Below the pieces are notes generated by a model, which saw only the letters and a list, made by a program, of their open reading frames with translations, was not told the DNA's origin and made no database searches. The position numbers were made by a program, and so were the translations under genes. From Cryobacterium sp. (GTDB lineage: Bacteria > Actinomycetota > Actinomycetes > Actinomycetales > Microbacteriaceae), in NCBI GenBank assembly GCA_019638975.1, contig JAHBST010000005.1, forward strand, positions 1 to 53,406: a stretch of 53,406 bases of DNA, written 5' to 3'. Shown in pieces: positions 1-8,069 of this stretch; the stretch's first letter is position 1, and each line of letters starts with the position of its first letter.

Positions 1-292
1 GGACGGCCACCGCATCGAGATCTACACGCACGACTACTACACGGGCGACCCGGACAACCCCACCCTCACGTGGGACGTACACGACAATCAGCGCCGCGAC
101 TGGTGGGGGAACCCCGTCGTGCCGAGCTGGTACGCGGAAGGGTCGACGGTGCTCGCGCTCGACGGAACGCCCAAACCCCTCGTGGAGCGAGTGGAGGCGG
201 CGGAAGCCGCCGTCACGATCGGCGCCGACGGCTTTTCGTACACGCGCGAGGGCGAAGCGATGCCGGAATACAAACTCGGCAATCAGGTGTAG
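1..292 (+). CDS. hpaD: Homoprotocatechuate (3,4-dihydroxyphenylacetate) 2,3-dioxygenase, C-terminal fragment
   Basis: Partial gene entering from the left edge; the reading frame begins at base 2 and about 96 residues remain before TAG at 290-292. The family is an extradiol ring-cleaving enzyme that opens 3,4-dihydroxyphenylacetate in 4-hydroxyphenylacetate breakdown. The fragment carries GHRIEIYT, whose glutamate is the third Fe/Mn ligand in this family, then DPDNPTLTWDVHDNQRRDWW and the GADGFSYTR tail typical of the Brevibacterium/Arthrobacter enzymes. The two metal-binding histidines would lie upstream, outside the window. It converges on the MFS gene that ends at 312. The call is by recall of the family sequence; the C-terminal block is distinctive. 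Confidence 0.85.
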   Translation, partial: DGHRIEIYTHDYYTGDPDNPTLTWDVHDNQRRDWWGNPVVPSWYAEGSTVLALDGTPKPLVERVEAAEAAVTIGADGFSYTREGEAMPEYKLGNQV

Positions 293-307
293 CAGTGGGG
301 CCCCTGC
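292..307. terminator. Possible bidirectional terminator hairpin between convergent genes
   Basis: GCAG-T-GGGG is followed directly by CCCCTGC, so a GC-rich hairpin can form between the ends of the hpaD and MFS genes. There is no T-run, and the pairing needs a bulge or a shortened stem. The position between convergent stops supports a terminator, but the call is weak. Confidence 0.3.
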
Positions 308-311
308 GGGC

Positions 312-1514
312 CTAAATCGCGCCCTCGTCGGCGGCTTCGGCCGTCGTGTCGCCGAGCGGTCGAGGATGCCGCGGACTCGAGGACGGCTCGCGCAGCAGGA
401 ACGCGAGCGCCAAACACACGACCGTCAGTCCGACAAGAATGACGAAAGCGACCCTCAAATCTGTCTCGTCCGCGATCCACCCGAGCACCGGGCTGAACAA
501 GCCGCCCACGGTGACCGCAAGACCGACCGTGACGCCGCTCGCGATACCGATCCGATTGGGGAGGTAGTCCTGCCCGAGGATCACGAACACGGCGAACGGC
601 ACGAAGATCGCGATGCCGAAAATCGCGACGAAGCCCATCGCCACGAAAGAATTCGGCGCGAGAACCAGGCCGAGCAGCGAGGGGATGGCGGCGGCGAACC
701 CGATCCGGATGCTCGCAAGCCGACCGATCCGATCGGCGAGCCAGCCGCCGAGAAGGGTCCCGACGGCCCCGAAAGTGAGGAACACGGTCAAGGCTGCGCC
801 ACCCAGCGCTTGCGATGACCCGAAGTCGTGGATGAAATACAAGGCGATGAAGGACACCGCGCCGAAGAAAACGATCGAGCGTACGACGACGACCGCGGTG
901 AGCCGGAGGAATCCGGGCCAGTTGTCGGGCCCCGGCGGATGAGCGGCCGGTTTGGGCGCATCCGCGGGTCCGTCGAGCACGCGCGGGAGCCACGCGACGA
1001 TCGCGACCGCCATGACCGCGGCCGGGATCAGGAGGAAAGGCGCGCCGCCCAGTCCCGTGGCGAGAAGCAATGGCGTGGCGACGAGTGAACCTGTCGCGAA
1101 GCCGAGGTTGCCGCCGACCGCGAAAATGCTCATGGCCCGATTGCTGTTCCCCGCAGCGATGCGTGCCGCGCGGGCCGCTTCGGGGTGAAACGCGGAAATC
1201 CCTATCCCGGATATCGCGATAACGAGCCAGGTCGCCCAATACTCCGGGGTGAACGCGACGAGGCTCACGCCGATGGCCGCCGTCATCATTCCGCTCGGAA
1301 TGAGCCACCTTCGTGGTTTTCGATCACCCCACCACCCGAACGCGGGTTGGGCTACCGACGAGAGAAGATTCGCGGCGAGAGTGAGCCCGGCGACGGCGGC
1401 GTAACTGTACTGGCGCTCGAGGACCAGAAACGGCAGCAGTGCGGGTACAACACCCTGATAGAAATCGTCGATGAGATGGGAGGACGCCATGAAGGCGATC
1501 CCGCGCCGATTCAC
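312..1514 (-). CDS. MFS transporter, fosmidomycin-resistance (Fsr)-like
   Basis: 400-residue, roughly 12-segment integral membrane protein of the major facilitator superfamily. The N-terminus (HLIDDFYQGVVPALLPFL) matches the Fsr/YfnC-like subfamily, and the MFS loop motif appears as GGWLADRIGRL after the sixth or seventh helix. The likely role is proton-driven export of a small molecule or drug; the substrate cannot be told. A GTG start at 1514 is chosen because it overlaps the nicotinamidase TGA (GTGA) and because upstream residues in the same frame are arginine-rich shadow sequence. ATG at 1490 would trim into the conserved first helix region. It is the last gene of a leftward run. Confidence 0.85.
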   Translation of the reverse strand: MNRRGIAFMASSHLIDDFYQGVVPALLPFLVLERQYSYAAVAGLTLAANLLSSVAQPAFGWWGDRKPRRWLIPSGMMTAAIGVSLVAFTPEYWATWLVIAISGIGISAFHPEAARAARIAAGNSNRAMSIFAVGGNLGFATGSLVATPLLLATGLGGAPFLLIPAAVMAVAIVAWLPRVLDGPADAPKPAAHPPGPDNWPGFLRLTAVVVVRSIVFFGAVSFIALYFIHDFGSSQALGGAALTVFLTFGAVGTLLGGWLADRIGRLASIRIGFAAAIPSLLGLVLAPNSFVAMGFVAIFGIAIFVPFAVFVILGQDYLPNRIGIASGVTVGLAVTVGGLFSPVLGWIADETDLRVAFVILVGLTVVCLALAFLLREPSSSPRHPRPLGDTTAEAADEGAI

Positions 1515-2101
1515 TCGAGAGATGTCGACTCCAGAATTTCGGCACCCGCGTGTCCCAGTTCGGCGAGAGCGGCATCCGAGCTCGCAGGGTCGACGCCGGC
1601 CACGAGGTCCGTGAAAATTCGCACGTGGCGGCCGTGCTCGAGCGCGTCCAGAGCGGATGCGCGCACGCAATAGTCCGTCGCGATTCCGACGATGTCGATG
1701 TCGATCACTCCAAGGGCGTCGAGAACATCCGCTACCGCGCGTCCGTCGCCCGTCGTTCCCTCGAAAATCGAGTAGGCGGGAACGCCCTGACCCTTGAGAA
1801 CCGGGACTGTTATCCACGAAAGGTCGAGTGCCGGATGGTAGTCCGCTCCTGGCGTACCTGCGACGCAATGCACGGGCCACGTCGTTACATAGTCGGGTTC
1901 CGCGTCCGTCGCAAAATGACCGCCGTTGTCGTTGTCGGCATCATGCCAGTCGCGCGACGCGAAAACCTCGTCGTAGTAACCGTCATGCGCCGCGAGGAAT
2001 TCACTTATTTTCGCGGCGACCGCGGCACCTCCTTCGACGCCGAGCGCTCCGCCTTCCGTGAAGTCGTTTTGAACGTCGATGATGAACAATGCCCTCGTCA
2101 A
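1511..2101 (-). CDS. pncA: Nicotinamidase
   Basis: 196-residue isochorismatase-fold hydrolase that converts nicotinamide to nicotinate for NAD salvage in the cytosol. The catalytic triad is visible: Asp9 (FIIDVQNDF), Lys103 (VLKGQG) and Cys145 (GIATDYCVRAS). Metal ligands Asp51, His53 (SRDWHDAD) and His62 (GGHF) are also present. Length is normal. The start is TTG at 2101, preceded by GGGGAGAAAA, a good Shine-Dalgarno sequence at close spacing. It lies 18 bases downstream of the carboxypeptidase gene and overlaps the MFS gene by four bases, so the three are probably co-transcribed. Confidence 0.93.
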   Translation of the reverse strand: MTRALFIIDVQNDFTEGGALGVEGGAAVAAKISEFLAAHDGYYDEVFASRDWHDADNDNGGHFATDAEPDYVTTWPVHCVAGTPGADYHPALDLSWITVPVLKGQGVPAYSIFEGTTGDGRAVADVLDALGVIDIDIVGIATDYCVRASALDALEHGRHVRIFTDLVAGVDPASSDAALAELGHAGAEILESTSLE

Positions 2102-2119
2102 TTTTCTCCCCGGGACTCG

Positions 2120-3580
2120 CTAATTGTTCGAAAGGTTGTTGCCGCAGTTGTAAACGCCCGTTGCGACGGTATCGAGCGCATCCATCGCATTCGATTTGAC
2201 CGGTCCGAGAGCATAGAACGCGAAAGCAAGCACCGAACCGTCCTTCGCGTTGACCCAGCCGGACAGCGTGCGCGACGAGTTGATCCAACCGGTCTTGGCG
2301 ATCACATGGCCGCGTGCCACGGCATTCGCCCCTGTGAACCTTCCGGCCAGGGTACCGGTCTTGCCCGCGATCGGGAGAGCAGATTTGATGACCCCGAGAC
2401 CCTGGGCGCCCGTGGAAACCTTCGCCATGAGCTGGGCCATGAGCAAAGGCGGGACCGCGTTCTTCGCACTGAGACCCGAACCGTCGCGAACGGTGAGGCC
2501 CGTCGTATTGAGCCCGAGATTGACGAGCGCTCCAGAGATGATGGAGTTGAGGGATGCGGCGGTGCCTCCCCCGCCGGACTCCTTCGACACGACGCGAGCG
2601 ATCATCTCCGCGAGCGTGTTATCCGAAATCGGCAGCATTTGGGCGATGAGGGTCTTGATGGGTTGCGACGAGACTTCCGCGAGCTTGGGCATCCCGGGTG
2701 TCGCATTGCCGAGGCTCACGGTGACGGGATTGCCGAGGTTGAGCGCCGCGACAAAAGCGTTGCCCGCTCGTCCGATCGGATCCGTGCTCCGGGGACTCGT
2801 GACTTTTTGCGGATTGGCGCGGTCGCCGTCGACCATGAGCGCCGTGACTTCCGAGTGGTATCCGGTGGTCTGCTCACTGCGCTGCCACGTCGCGTCCCAT
2901 TTGTCGGCGGGATTCCAGTAGTTCGCATCGAGAATGACGCTCGTGATTTGCTCGCCCGGATGGTTGGCTTCCCACGCGGTTTTCGTTTGAGCCGCGAGGT
3001 CGGAGAGTTTCGGGGCGCCGGCGTAAACGCTATTGACTCCCGACGGCAACGCGCTGAGAGTGGGGTCCCCACCCCCGACGAGAACGATGCTTCCCGGATC
3101 GCTCCCCTCGTACACGCGAGTGGTCATGCGGAAGTTCGGACCGATTGTCATGAGCGCCGCAGCCGACGTGAGCACCTTGAGTCCGCTCGCCGGCGGAGCA
3201 GGGGTATCCGCTTTGCGATCAAAGAGCACTTCGCCCGTCGTCACATTGATGACGGAGCCCTCGAATTTGAGCAATCGGGGATCCTTGGCCGCAGCATTGA
3301 TCGTGCACGTCCGCAGCGCCGTGGCCGCCGCAGGCTGGATGGGCACGACCCGGGTCGGCTCCGGCGTCGGAGTTTCAGAGACCAGCGCGGAACTGTCTGC
3401 CGATGAACCGAATGCCGCTCCGGCGAAAACAGCGCCCGTCCCGAGAAGGAGGAAGATCACACCGAGCGCGGAGAACATCCAAGCGTTCGGATGCCGGCCG
3501 ATCACGCCCGCGATGCCGGAACGCTCGGAGCCGTTGCCGTCTCGTGCCGCCCGACGGGTGAGCGGTTCCTCGTTGTTCAC
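2120..3580 (-). CDS. dacB: D-alanyl-D-alanine carboxypeptidase/endopeptidase, PBP4 type (peptidase S13)
   Basis: 486-residue exported enzyme that trims peptidoglycan stem peptides. It has a cytoplasmic tail, one membrane segment at about residues 36-57, then a Pro/Thr-rich linker. The serine-peptidase motifs are in order: Ser132-x-x-Lys135 (PASGLK), Ser319-Asp-Asn321 (PISDN) and Lys429-Thr-Gly431 (IAKTGW). A nearby GKTGT at 407-410 is probably not the catalytic KTG, because the S13 pattern places it before the LSGW strand. The start is GTG at 3580. In several actinobacteria this gene sits beside tilS and hpt; here it is followed by pncA instead. It is probably transcribed from the CAP-protein side. 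Confidence 0.9.
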   Translation of the reverse strand: MNNEEPLTRRAARDGNGSERSGIAGVIGRHPNAWMFSALGVIFLLLGTGAVFAGAAFGSSADSSALVSETPTPEPTRVVPIQPAAATALRTCTINAAAKDPRLLKFEGSVINVTTGEVLFDRKADTPAPPASGLKVLTSAAALMTIGPNFRMTTRVYEGSDPGSIVLVGGGDPTLSALPSGVNSVYAGAPKLSDLAAQTKTAWEANHPGEQITSVILDANYWNPADKWDATWQRSEQTTGYHSEVTALMVDGDRANPQKVTSPRSTDPIGRAGNAFVAALNLGNPVTVSLGNATPGMPKLAEVSSQPIKTLIAQMLPISDNTLAEMIARVVSKESGGGGTAASLNSIISGALVNLGLNTTGLTVRDGSGLSAKNAVPPLLMAQLMAKVSTGAQGLGVIKSALPIAGKTGTLAGRFTGANAVARGHVIAKTGWINSSRTLSGWVNAKDGSVLAFAFYALGPVKSNAMDALDTVATGVYNCGNNLSNN

Positions 3581-3644
3581 TCGCCCATGATATCGGCCAT
3601 CGCCGAGAGGTGCGTCAGAGCGCGGATGACCGAACGTGCGTCGC

Positions 3645-4628
3645 TCAGGACTCCGCGGGATAGCTCAACCCCAGTTGCCGTCGAACCTCGTCGAGGGTCT
3701 CCATGATGCGAATCGATTGCGCGGGGGGCAGCACGTCATTGGGGCCGGCCCCTTCCGCGACGAGCCGTTCGAGCTCCCAGGCCTGGAATTGCATCCCCCT
3801 GCCGACAACGTCACTCGAGTAGTGCTCTGTCGGCGCGCCGGCAGCATCGAAAACCGTGAAGGACGTGGGCGTGTACCACACCGAATCGATGTCGATCCTC
3901 CCCCGGGTCCCGATGACGGTCGATCGATTCGGGCCGGGTTCGTCGAGAGCGGTGAGAAGGACCGCTTGCGCCCCCTCGGGGTAGTCGAGGATCATTGCGG
4001 TCTGTCGATCCACTCCCGTCTGGGTCATGGTGCCGCTCGCGAACACTTTCGACGGCGCACCGAACACGTCCCAGGCGAAGGACACGGGGTAGATTCCGAG
4101 GTCGAGCAGTGCGCCCCCGCCGAGTAGAGGATTGCGCAATCGTCCGAGCGGATCGTCGGACAAGAGCTGGGTGTGGTCGGAAATGAGGGTTCGCACTTCG
4201 CCGATGCCGCCCGAACGCACAATGTCGCGGATTCGGTTCATGTGGGGCAGGAACCGAGTCCACATGGCCTCGAGCACCACGAGGCCTTTCTCGGCCGCGC
4301 GCCCCACGACGGCGTCGGCTTCGCGCGCGTTGAGCGCGAAGGGTTTCTCGACAAGTACGTGCTTGCCGGCGTCCAGAGCAAGGAGCGCGTTCGGCGCGTG
4401 CAGCGGATGAGGGGTGGACACGTAGATCACGTCCACTCGGTCATCCTGTGCGAGCGCCTCGTAACTCGCATGGGCCGTCGGAATCCCGAATTCGGCGGCG
4501 AATCGGTCCGCGCTCGCCTGACTCCGCGATCCCACTGCCGTCACGGTAAAGCCGTTGGCGAGCAAGTCTGCGGTTTGCGCGTGCGCGATCCCGCCCGTTC
4601 CGAGAATGCCCCAGCGAAGTGATCCCAT
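3645..4628 (-). CDS. Gfo/Idh/MocA family NAD(P)-dependent oxidoreductase
   Basis: 327 residues with the two-domain layout of the family. The N-terminal Rossmann fold starts with GILGTGGIA (residues 7-15). EKP follows at 94-96 in VLVEKPFALN, whose lysine is the usual catalytic or substrate-binding residue. The C-terminal domain has the DLGIYP block at 176-181. The substrate is probably a sugar, polyol or trans-dihydrodiol, but the sequence does not fix which. The ATG at 4628 lies only 10 bases after the CAP-protein stop, so the two are likely in one transcript. No shared pathway with the neighbours is evident. Confidence 0.88.
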   Translation of the reverse strand: MGSLRWGILGTGGIAHAQTADLLANGFTVTAVGSRSQASADRFAAEFGIPTAHASYEALAQDDRVDVIYVSTPHPLHAPNALLALDAGKHVLVEKPFALNAREADAVVGRAAEKGLVVLEAMWTRFLPHMNRIRDIVRSGGIGEVRTLISDHTQLLSDDPLGRLRNPLLGGGALLDLGIYPVSFAWDVFGAPSKVFASGTMTQTGVDRQTAMILDYPEGAQAVLLTALDEPGPNRSTVIGTRGRIDIDSVWYTPTSFTVFDAAGAPTEHYSSDVVGRGMQFQAWELERLVAEGAGPNDVLPPAQSIRIMETLDEVRRQLGLSYPAES

Positions 4629-4638
4629 TCACCGGAAT

Positions 4639-5499
4639 CTAGCAGTTGCCCCACTTTGCTGCGGCGCGAGTGAAGGAATAGGGCTCGTTCGGAACTCCGC
4701 CGTGCGTCATCGCGAAGTAGATGCACACTCCCGAAACGCTTCCGCCGTAGCTCGGCCGGTAGAGGGATGCGCGGTGAGGCGGTGAGTTCCACCACTTCGT
4801 GGCGACCGTGGCGCCGGAGTTCCCGTAGCCGCCCGCGAGGTTTCCGTCGCAACCGACGCTCGGTACTCCATCGCTGCGCTTCGAACCCATGTGTCCCCAC
4901 GCGCTGCTCGGGTCGGTGCTCGGGTCTTCCGCCATCCAGAAGAGGCGGGTTTCCATGCACGGGTCATACCTGATGTGGCTCATCGCGATGGGCTTGAGGC
5001 AATTCGCGACGCGGATGGCGTTGTAGGTCGCCGCGAAGGAAGCGAGGTCGGCGCTCGTCGTACCGTGCACTCCGCCGGATGAGACGCGGCTCGGCGCGCC
5101 CGAGGTGGAACCGCCGATCGCGGACGGGCACGAACCTCCCGTCGCTTCCACCGCGGCACGGCGAGCAGCGGTGCCGCTCGCCTTGTCAGCGGCCGAAAGG
5201 ATGACCGGTTTCGGGACGGGCTTTTGCGCCAGGTGTTCGGTGTCGACGTTGAGTTGTGCGGCTCGCGCGGCGGCGTCGGCGCTGATCGCGGCTTCGCTGC
5301 GGTTGAGAAGCTGGACCGCAACGGCGGCCGGCGCCGGATCGGCTTGCGGCGCCGAGGCAAATATCGGCAGAAGAGTCTGTTGGCCCGCACTCGCGGATGC
5401 CGGGTTGCCGAAAAGGGAGGGGCCGCTTCCACCGACGAACGGCAGAACGAGCGTCAGCACCGCCGTGAACACGGCGACGAGAAAAGCAGAGCGCTTCAC
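4639..5499 (-). CDS. Secreted CAP/SCP-domain protein
   Basis: About 286 residues. A basic start and hydrophobic segment (residues 2-22) followed by a run of small residues ending ASASA look like a secretion signal. After an Ala-rich linker, the C-terminal 130 residues match the CAP superfamily (SCP/PR-1/allergen V5): TYNAIRVANCLKPI, a WWNSPPHR block resembling CAP signature 2, and a Tyr/Phe-rich end. Several cysteines in this part could form disulfides outside the cell. GTG at 5499 is chosen as start because GGGGGG lies seven bases upstream; a longer frame to 5538 lacks such a site. The biochemical function is unknown. It heads the leftward run. Confidence 0.8.
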   Translation of the reverse strand: MKRSAFLVAVFTAVLTLVLPFVGGSGPSLFGNPASASAGQQTLLPIFASAPQADPAPAAVAVQLLNRSEAAISADAAARAAQLNVDTEHLAQKPVPKPVILSAADKASGTAARRAAVEATGGSCPSAIGGSTSGAPSRVSSGGVHGTTSADLASFAATYNAIRVANCLKPIAMSHIRYDPCMETRLFWMAEDPSTDPSSAWGHMGSKRSDGVPSVGCDGNLAGGYGNSGATVATKWWNSPPHRASLYRPSYGGSVSGVCIYFAMTHGGVPNEPYSFTRAAAKWGNC

Positions 5500-5610
5500 A
5501 ACAATTCCCCCCGGCCCTGAATTGCGACCGTTCCCCAACGGTTCGTCTATCCACGGTATGTCCGGGTGTCGCGCGATTGCAACGAGAGGAGTCCAACTTT
5601 CGGCCCATAA

Positions 5611-5625
5611 CCCCCGTTTTGGGGG
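5611..5625. terminator. Hairpin downstream of tRNA-Thr
   Basis: CCCCC-GTTTT-GGGGG is a compact 5-bp stem, followed by CGTTTC on the + side and by TTATG on the - side. It lies about 90 bases beyond the 3' end of the tRNA-Thr gene and upstream of the CAP gene, so it may end the tRNA transcript. Apart from this hairpin, 5500-5715 shows no gene or recognisable riboswitch. Confidence 0.4.
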
Positions 5626-5715
5626 CGTTTCGCTGCGGGAAATGGCACGCGCACGGGGGGTGGACTGTGCCGTCGGTCCCCAGAATGGTGGACAGGAATG
5701 GTCGATCCACGCGAG

Positions 5716-5788
5716 AGCCGCCTGTCAGAATCGAACTGACGACCTTCTCATTACGAGTGAGATGCTCTACCGACTGAGCTAAGGCGGC
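5716..5788 (-). tRNA. tRNA-Thr, anticodon CGU
   Basis: The reverse strand folds as a full cloverleaf. The acceptor is GCCGCCT/AGGCGGC, the D stem GCTC/GAGC and the anticodon stem TCTCA/TGAGA with loop CTCGTAA, so the anticodon is CGT (reads ACG). The T stem is GTCAG/CTGAC with loop TTCGATT. The discriminator base is T, and CCA is not encoded. It is read in the same direction as the TetR gene just upstream. Confidence 0.96.
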
Positions 5789-5830
5789 GGGTCTCCGTGG
5801 TGCGGAGACACAGCTAGAAAGCTTAGCCGA

Positions 5831-6481
5831 TCACGGGCGATACGTTGTCGCGAGTGTTGAGTCAAGTTGCGCGAACGCATCCCGGATGCTGCTCGGGAGC
5901 GACCTCTGGTCATCCGTGTCAATCCACCCGCGGTACGCGAAGCGCATGGTCGCGAACCCGATCAGGGCGACAAGGCGGGCGTGAACCCGCACAACGTCGG
6001 GGGCCGCCGCGTCGGAGACCCCGTCCGCTGTGAGCCGCCGGAAAACGAGTTCGGCGAGGTCGTCCTCGAAATCGTGCAGCACGGCCATTCTTTTCGCGAA
6101 GAGCGCGGGGTGCTCGCGCAGCAGGACTCGTCGCCGCTGGCTCTCTTCCCGATTGTCATTGAATGAATTCGACGCCGCGGCCAGCAGCCGGCCCAGGCCG
6201 GAGAACACGTCCTCGCCAGGACCCTCGCTGACGAATTTCTCCGCCTCGGACAAATCTCGAAGAGTCGGAACATCGCCGACGACCGCGTCCTCTTTGGACG
6301 CGAAATAGTTGAAGAACGTGCGCGGCGACACGTCCGCTTCGGCGCTGACTTCCTCGATCGTGACGTTGTCGTAACCGCGCTGCGACGCCAGATTCAGGAC
6401 GGCACGCTGAATGGCGAGGCGCGTCGCGAGACGCTTCCGTTCGCGCAAACCGGGGGCCGACTCGGGTGCCGGGGAACTCAT
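5831..6481 (-). CDS. TetR-family transcriptional regulator
   Basis: 216 residues. The N-terminal helix-turn-helix is typical (IEEVSAEADVSPRTFFNYFASKEDAV, residues ~44-68), followed by an all-helical ligand-binding C-terminal domain with no recognisable ligand class. ATG at 6481 is preferred over an upstream ATG at 6514, because the latter would put a palindromic operator inside the coding sequence and has no conserved residues. The palindrome at 6497-6518 lies 16 bases upstream of the start, so autoregulation is likely. The upstream neighbour is the Tap-like hydrolase gene in the same orientation, 43 bases away. Confidence 0.9.
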   Translation of the reverse strand: MSSPAPESAPGLRERKRLATRLAIQRAVLNLASQRGYDNVTIEEVSAEADVSPRTFFNYFASKEDAVVGDVPTLRDLSEAEKFVSEGPGEDVFSGLGRLLAAASNSFNDNREESQRRRVLLREHPALFAKRMAVLHDFEDDLAELVFRRLTADGVSDAAAPDVVRVHARLVALIGFATMRFAYRGWIDTDDQRSLPSSIRDAFAQLDSTLATTYRP

Positions 6482-6496
6482 GCCACTATTCTTGCA

Positions 6497-6518
6497 GCTT
6501 GTGCAATTTTGCACCAGC
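6497..6518. promoter_or_regulatory. Palindromic operator upstream of TetR gene
   Basis: Arms GCTTGTGCAA and TTGCACCAGC flank a 2-base TT centre; nine of ten positions are symmetric. Length and position, 16 bases ahead of the TetR start codon in a 43-base gap, fit an autoregulatory TetR operator. No experimental support is available here. Confidence 0.65.
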
Positions 6519-6524
6519 GCGGAA

Positions 6525-8069
6525 TCAGCAATTCGGGTCGGAACTCGGTACGGTGCCCTTCACGAAGAAGTCGTCGACCGCATTGTTCACGCAGGAATTC
6601 GACTTGTTGTATGCCGTGTGACCCTCGCCGTGATACGTCACGAGGTGACCGTTCTGAAGTTCGGATGCGAGGTTCTTCGCCCACTGGTATGGCGTTGCCG
6701 GATCGTTCGTCGTGCCCACCACCAGGATCGGCGCCGACCCCGCAGCGGTGATCGCCTCGCGAACACGCGTCGACTTGAAGGGCCAGTCGTCGCACGATGT
6801 CCCGCCGTATGACATTTGCGGGCCGAACGTCGGAGCCGCTTTCGCGAGCTCGGCGGCCTCCGCGCGCAAGCTGTCCCGAGTGCTCACCGACTTGTAGTCG
6901 AGGCAATTGATCGCGATGAACGCCTCCGTGGAGTTGTCTTCGTAGGTGCCGTCCGAATTGCGGCCGTAATAGGCATCCGCGAGTTGGAACGCGTAGTCCG
7001 CATTGCCGCTCAAGACGTCCGTGAACAGATCGCTCAAGTACGGCCAATTCGACTCGCTGTAGAGAGGCAGGATGATCGCGTTGAACATGACTGCGCTGCC
7101 CAGCAGCCGGCCATCCGACGCGCGAAGCGGGCTTGCATCCAGTCGGTCCAGAATCGCCCGGATGCGCGCCATCGCGGCGTCGACCGTGCCATGGAACGGG
7201 CAGTCGCTGCCCGCAAGACATTGCTTGAGGTACGCCCTCGCAGCGTTCTCGAAGCCCACGGCTTGAGTCTCGGTGACGTCGAAGTCCGTCGTCGCCGGAT
7301 CCACCGCGCCGTCGAGCACGAGTCGACCCGTCTTCGTGGGAAACAGTTCTGCGTAGGTGGCGCCCAGGAACGTGCCATAGGAGTACCCGAGATAATTCAG
7401 CTTCTTATCCCCCAGGATCGCCCGCAGCATATCGAGGTCGCGCGCAGCGCTCACGGTGTCGACATACCCGAGCAGTTCGCCCGTGTATTTGAGACACGCG
7501 GCGCCAAAGTCGGCATTGGCTTTCTCGATGTCGCTGATCCACGCGTCGGAGGCGACCGGGTCGGGTGGAATGTCGAACAAGTAGGAATCCATGTCGGCCG
7601 GATTGCTGTAACACTTCACGGCCGTCGATTTGTTGACTCCGCGCGGATCGAACCCGACGATGTCGTAGTGCGAACTCAATTTGGAGTCGACCGCATAACT
7701 CAGGCTGTCCCTGATGAAGTCGTAGCCCGATCCGCCCGGACCGCCGGGGTTCACGAGCAGCGAGCCCAATCGCTCGCCTGACGCCGTCGCCCTGATGAGC
7801 GCGAGGTCGATGGATTTGCGCGACGGATCGCTCCAGTCCATGGGGGCGGTCGCCGTAGCGCACTGGAACGTTCCCTCGCACTTCGACCAGTGCAGCACTT
7901 GCGCATAGAAGGGCTCGAGATCGGCCGCGACCTTCTCGCCGGTCGGCTGGGACGTCGCCGACGGAGCGTGCGGCAGAAACAGCGATACGCAACCGCTCAA
8001 CGGGACGACCAGCGTGAGGGTCGCGGCGACCAGAACTGCTCGGATGCCGAACGAGCGACGACGATTCAT
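6525..8069 (-). CDS. Tap/SlpE-like alpha/beta-hydrolase lipoprotein (tripeptidyl aminopeptidase type)
   Basis: 514 residues. The signal peptide ends in a lipobox (PLSGC, lipid-bearing Cys27), so the mature protein should be anchored on the outer face of the membrane. The alpha/beta-hydrolase fold shows the oxyanion block NPGGPGGSG (107-115), nucleophile Ser230 in GYSYG, Asp456 (GTTNDPATP) and His484 (GEGHTAY). The C-terminal part matches the TAP-like domain. Related actinobacterial enzymes cut tripeptides from the N-termini of secreted proteins. The ATG at 8069 overlaps the holB stop by four bases, tying it to the topA-tmk-holB transcript. Confidence 0.9.
   Translation of the reverse strand: MNRRRSFGIRAVLVAATLTLVVPLSGCVSLFLPHAPSATSQPTGEKVAADLEPFYAQVLHWSKCEGTFQCATATAPMDWSDPSRKSIDLALIRATASGERLGSLLVNPGGPGGSGYDFIRDSLSYAVDSKLSSHYDIVGFDPRGVNKSTAVKCYSNPADMDSYLFDIPPDPVASDAWISDIEKANADFGAACLKYTGELLGYVDTVSAARDLDMLRAILGDKKLNYLGYSYGTFLGATYAELFPTKTGRLVLDGAVDPATTDFDVTETQAVGFENAARAYLKQCLAGSDCPFHGTVDAAMARIRAILDRLDASPLRASDGRLLGSAVMFNAIILPLYSESNWPYLSDLFTDVLSGNADYAFQLADAYYGRNSDGTYEDNSTEAFIAINCLDYKSVSTRDSLRAEAAELAKAAPTFGPQMSYGGTSCDDWPFKSTRVREAITAAGSAPILVVGTTNDPATPYQWAKNLASELQNGHLVTYHGEGHTAYNKSNSCVNNAVDDFFVKGTVPSSDPNC

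Noticed and set aside
1515..1880. N-terminal extension of the MFS protein by 122 codons
   Set aside because: The extra sequence is arginine-rich and overlaps pncA in another frame; the GTG at 1514 with a GTGA overlap fits the gene style of the region.
1550..3406. 618-codon open frame on the + strand opposite pncA and dacB
   Set aside because: It is arginine-rich with no motif or ribosome site, and lies fully antisense to two well-supported enzymes; it is a by-product of high GC at third codon positions.
5500..5715. Riboswitch ahead of the CAP-protein gene
   Set aside because: The 216-base gap has one small hairpin but no conserved core of any riboswitch class I know.
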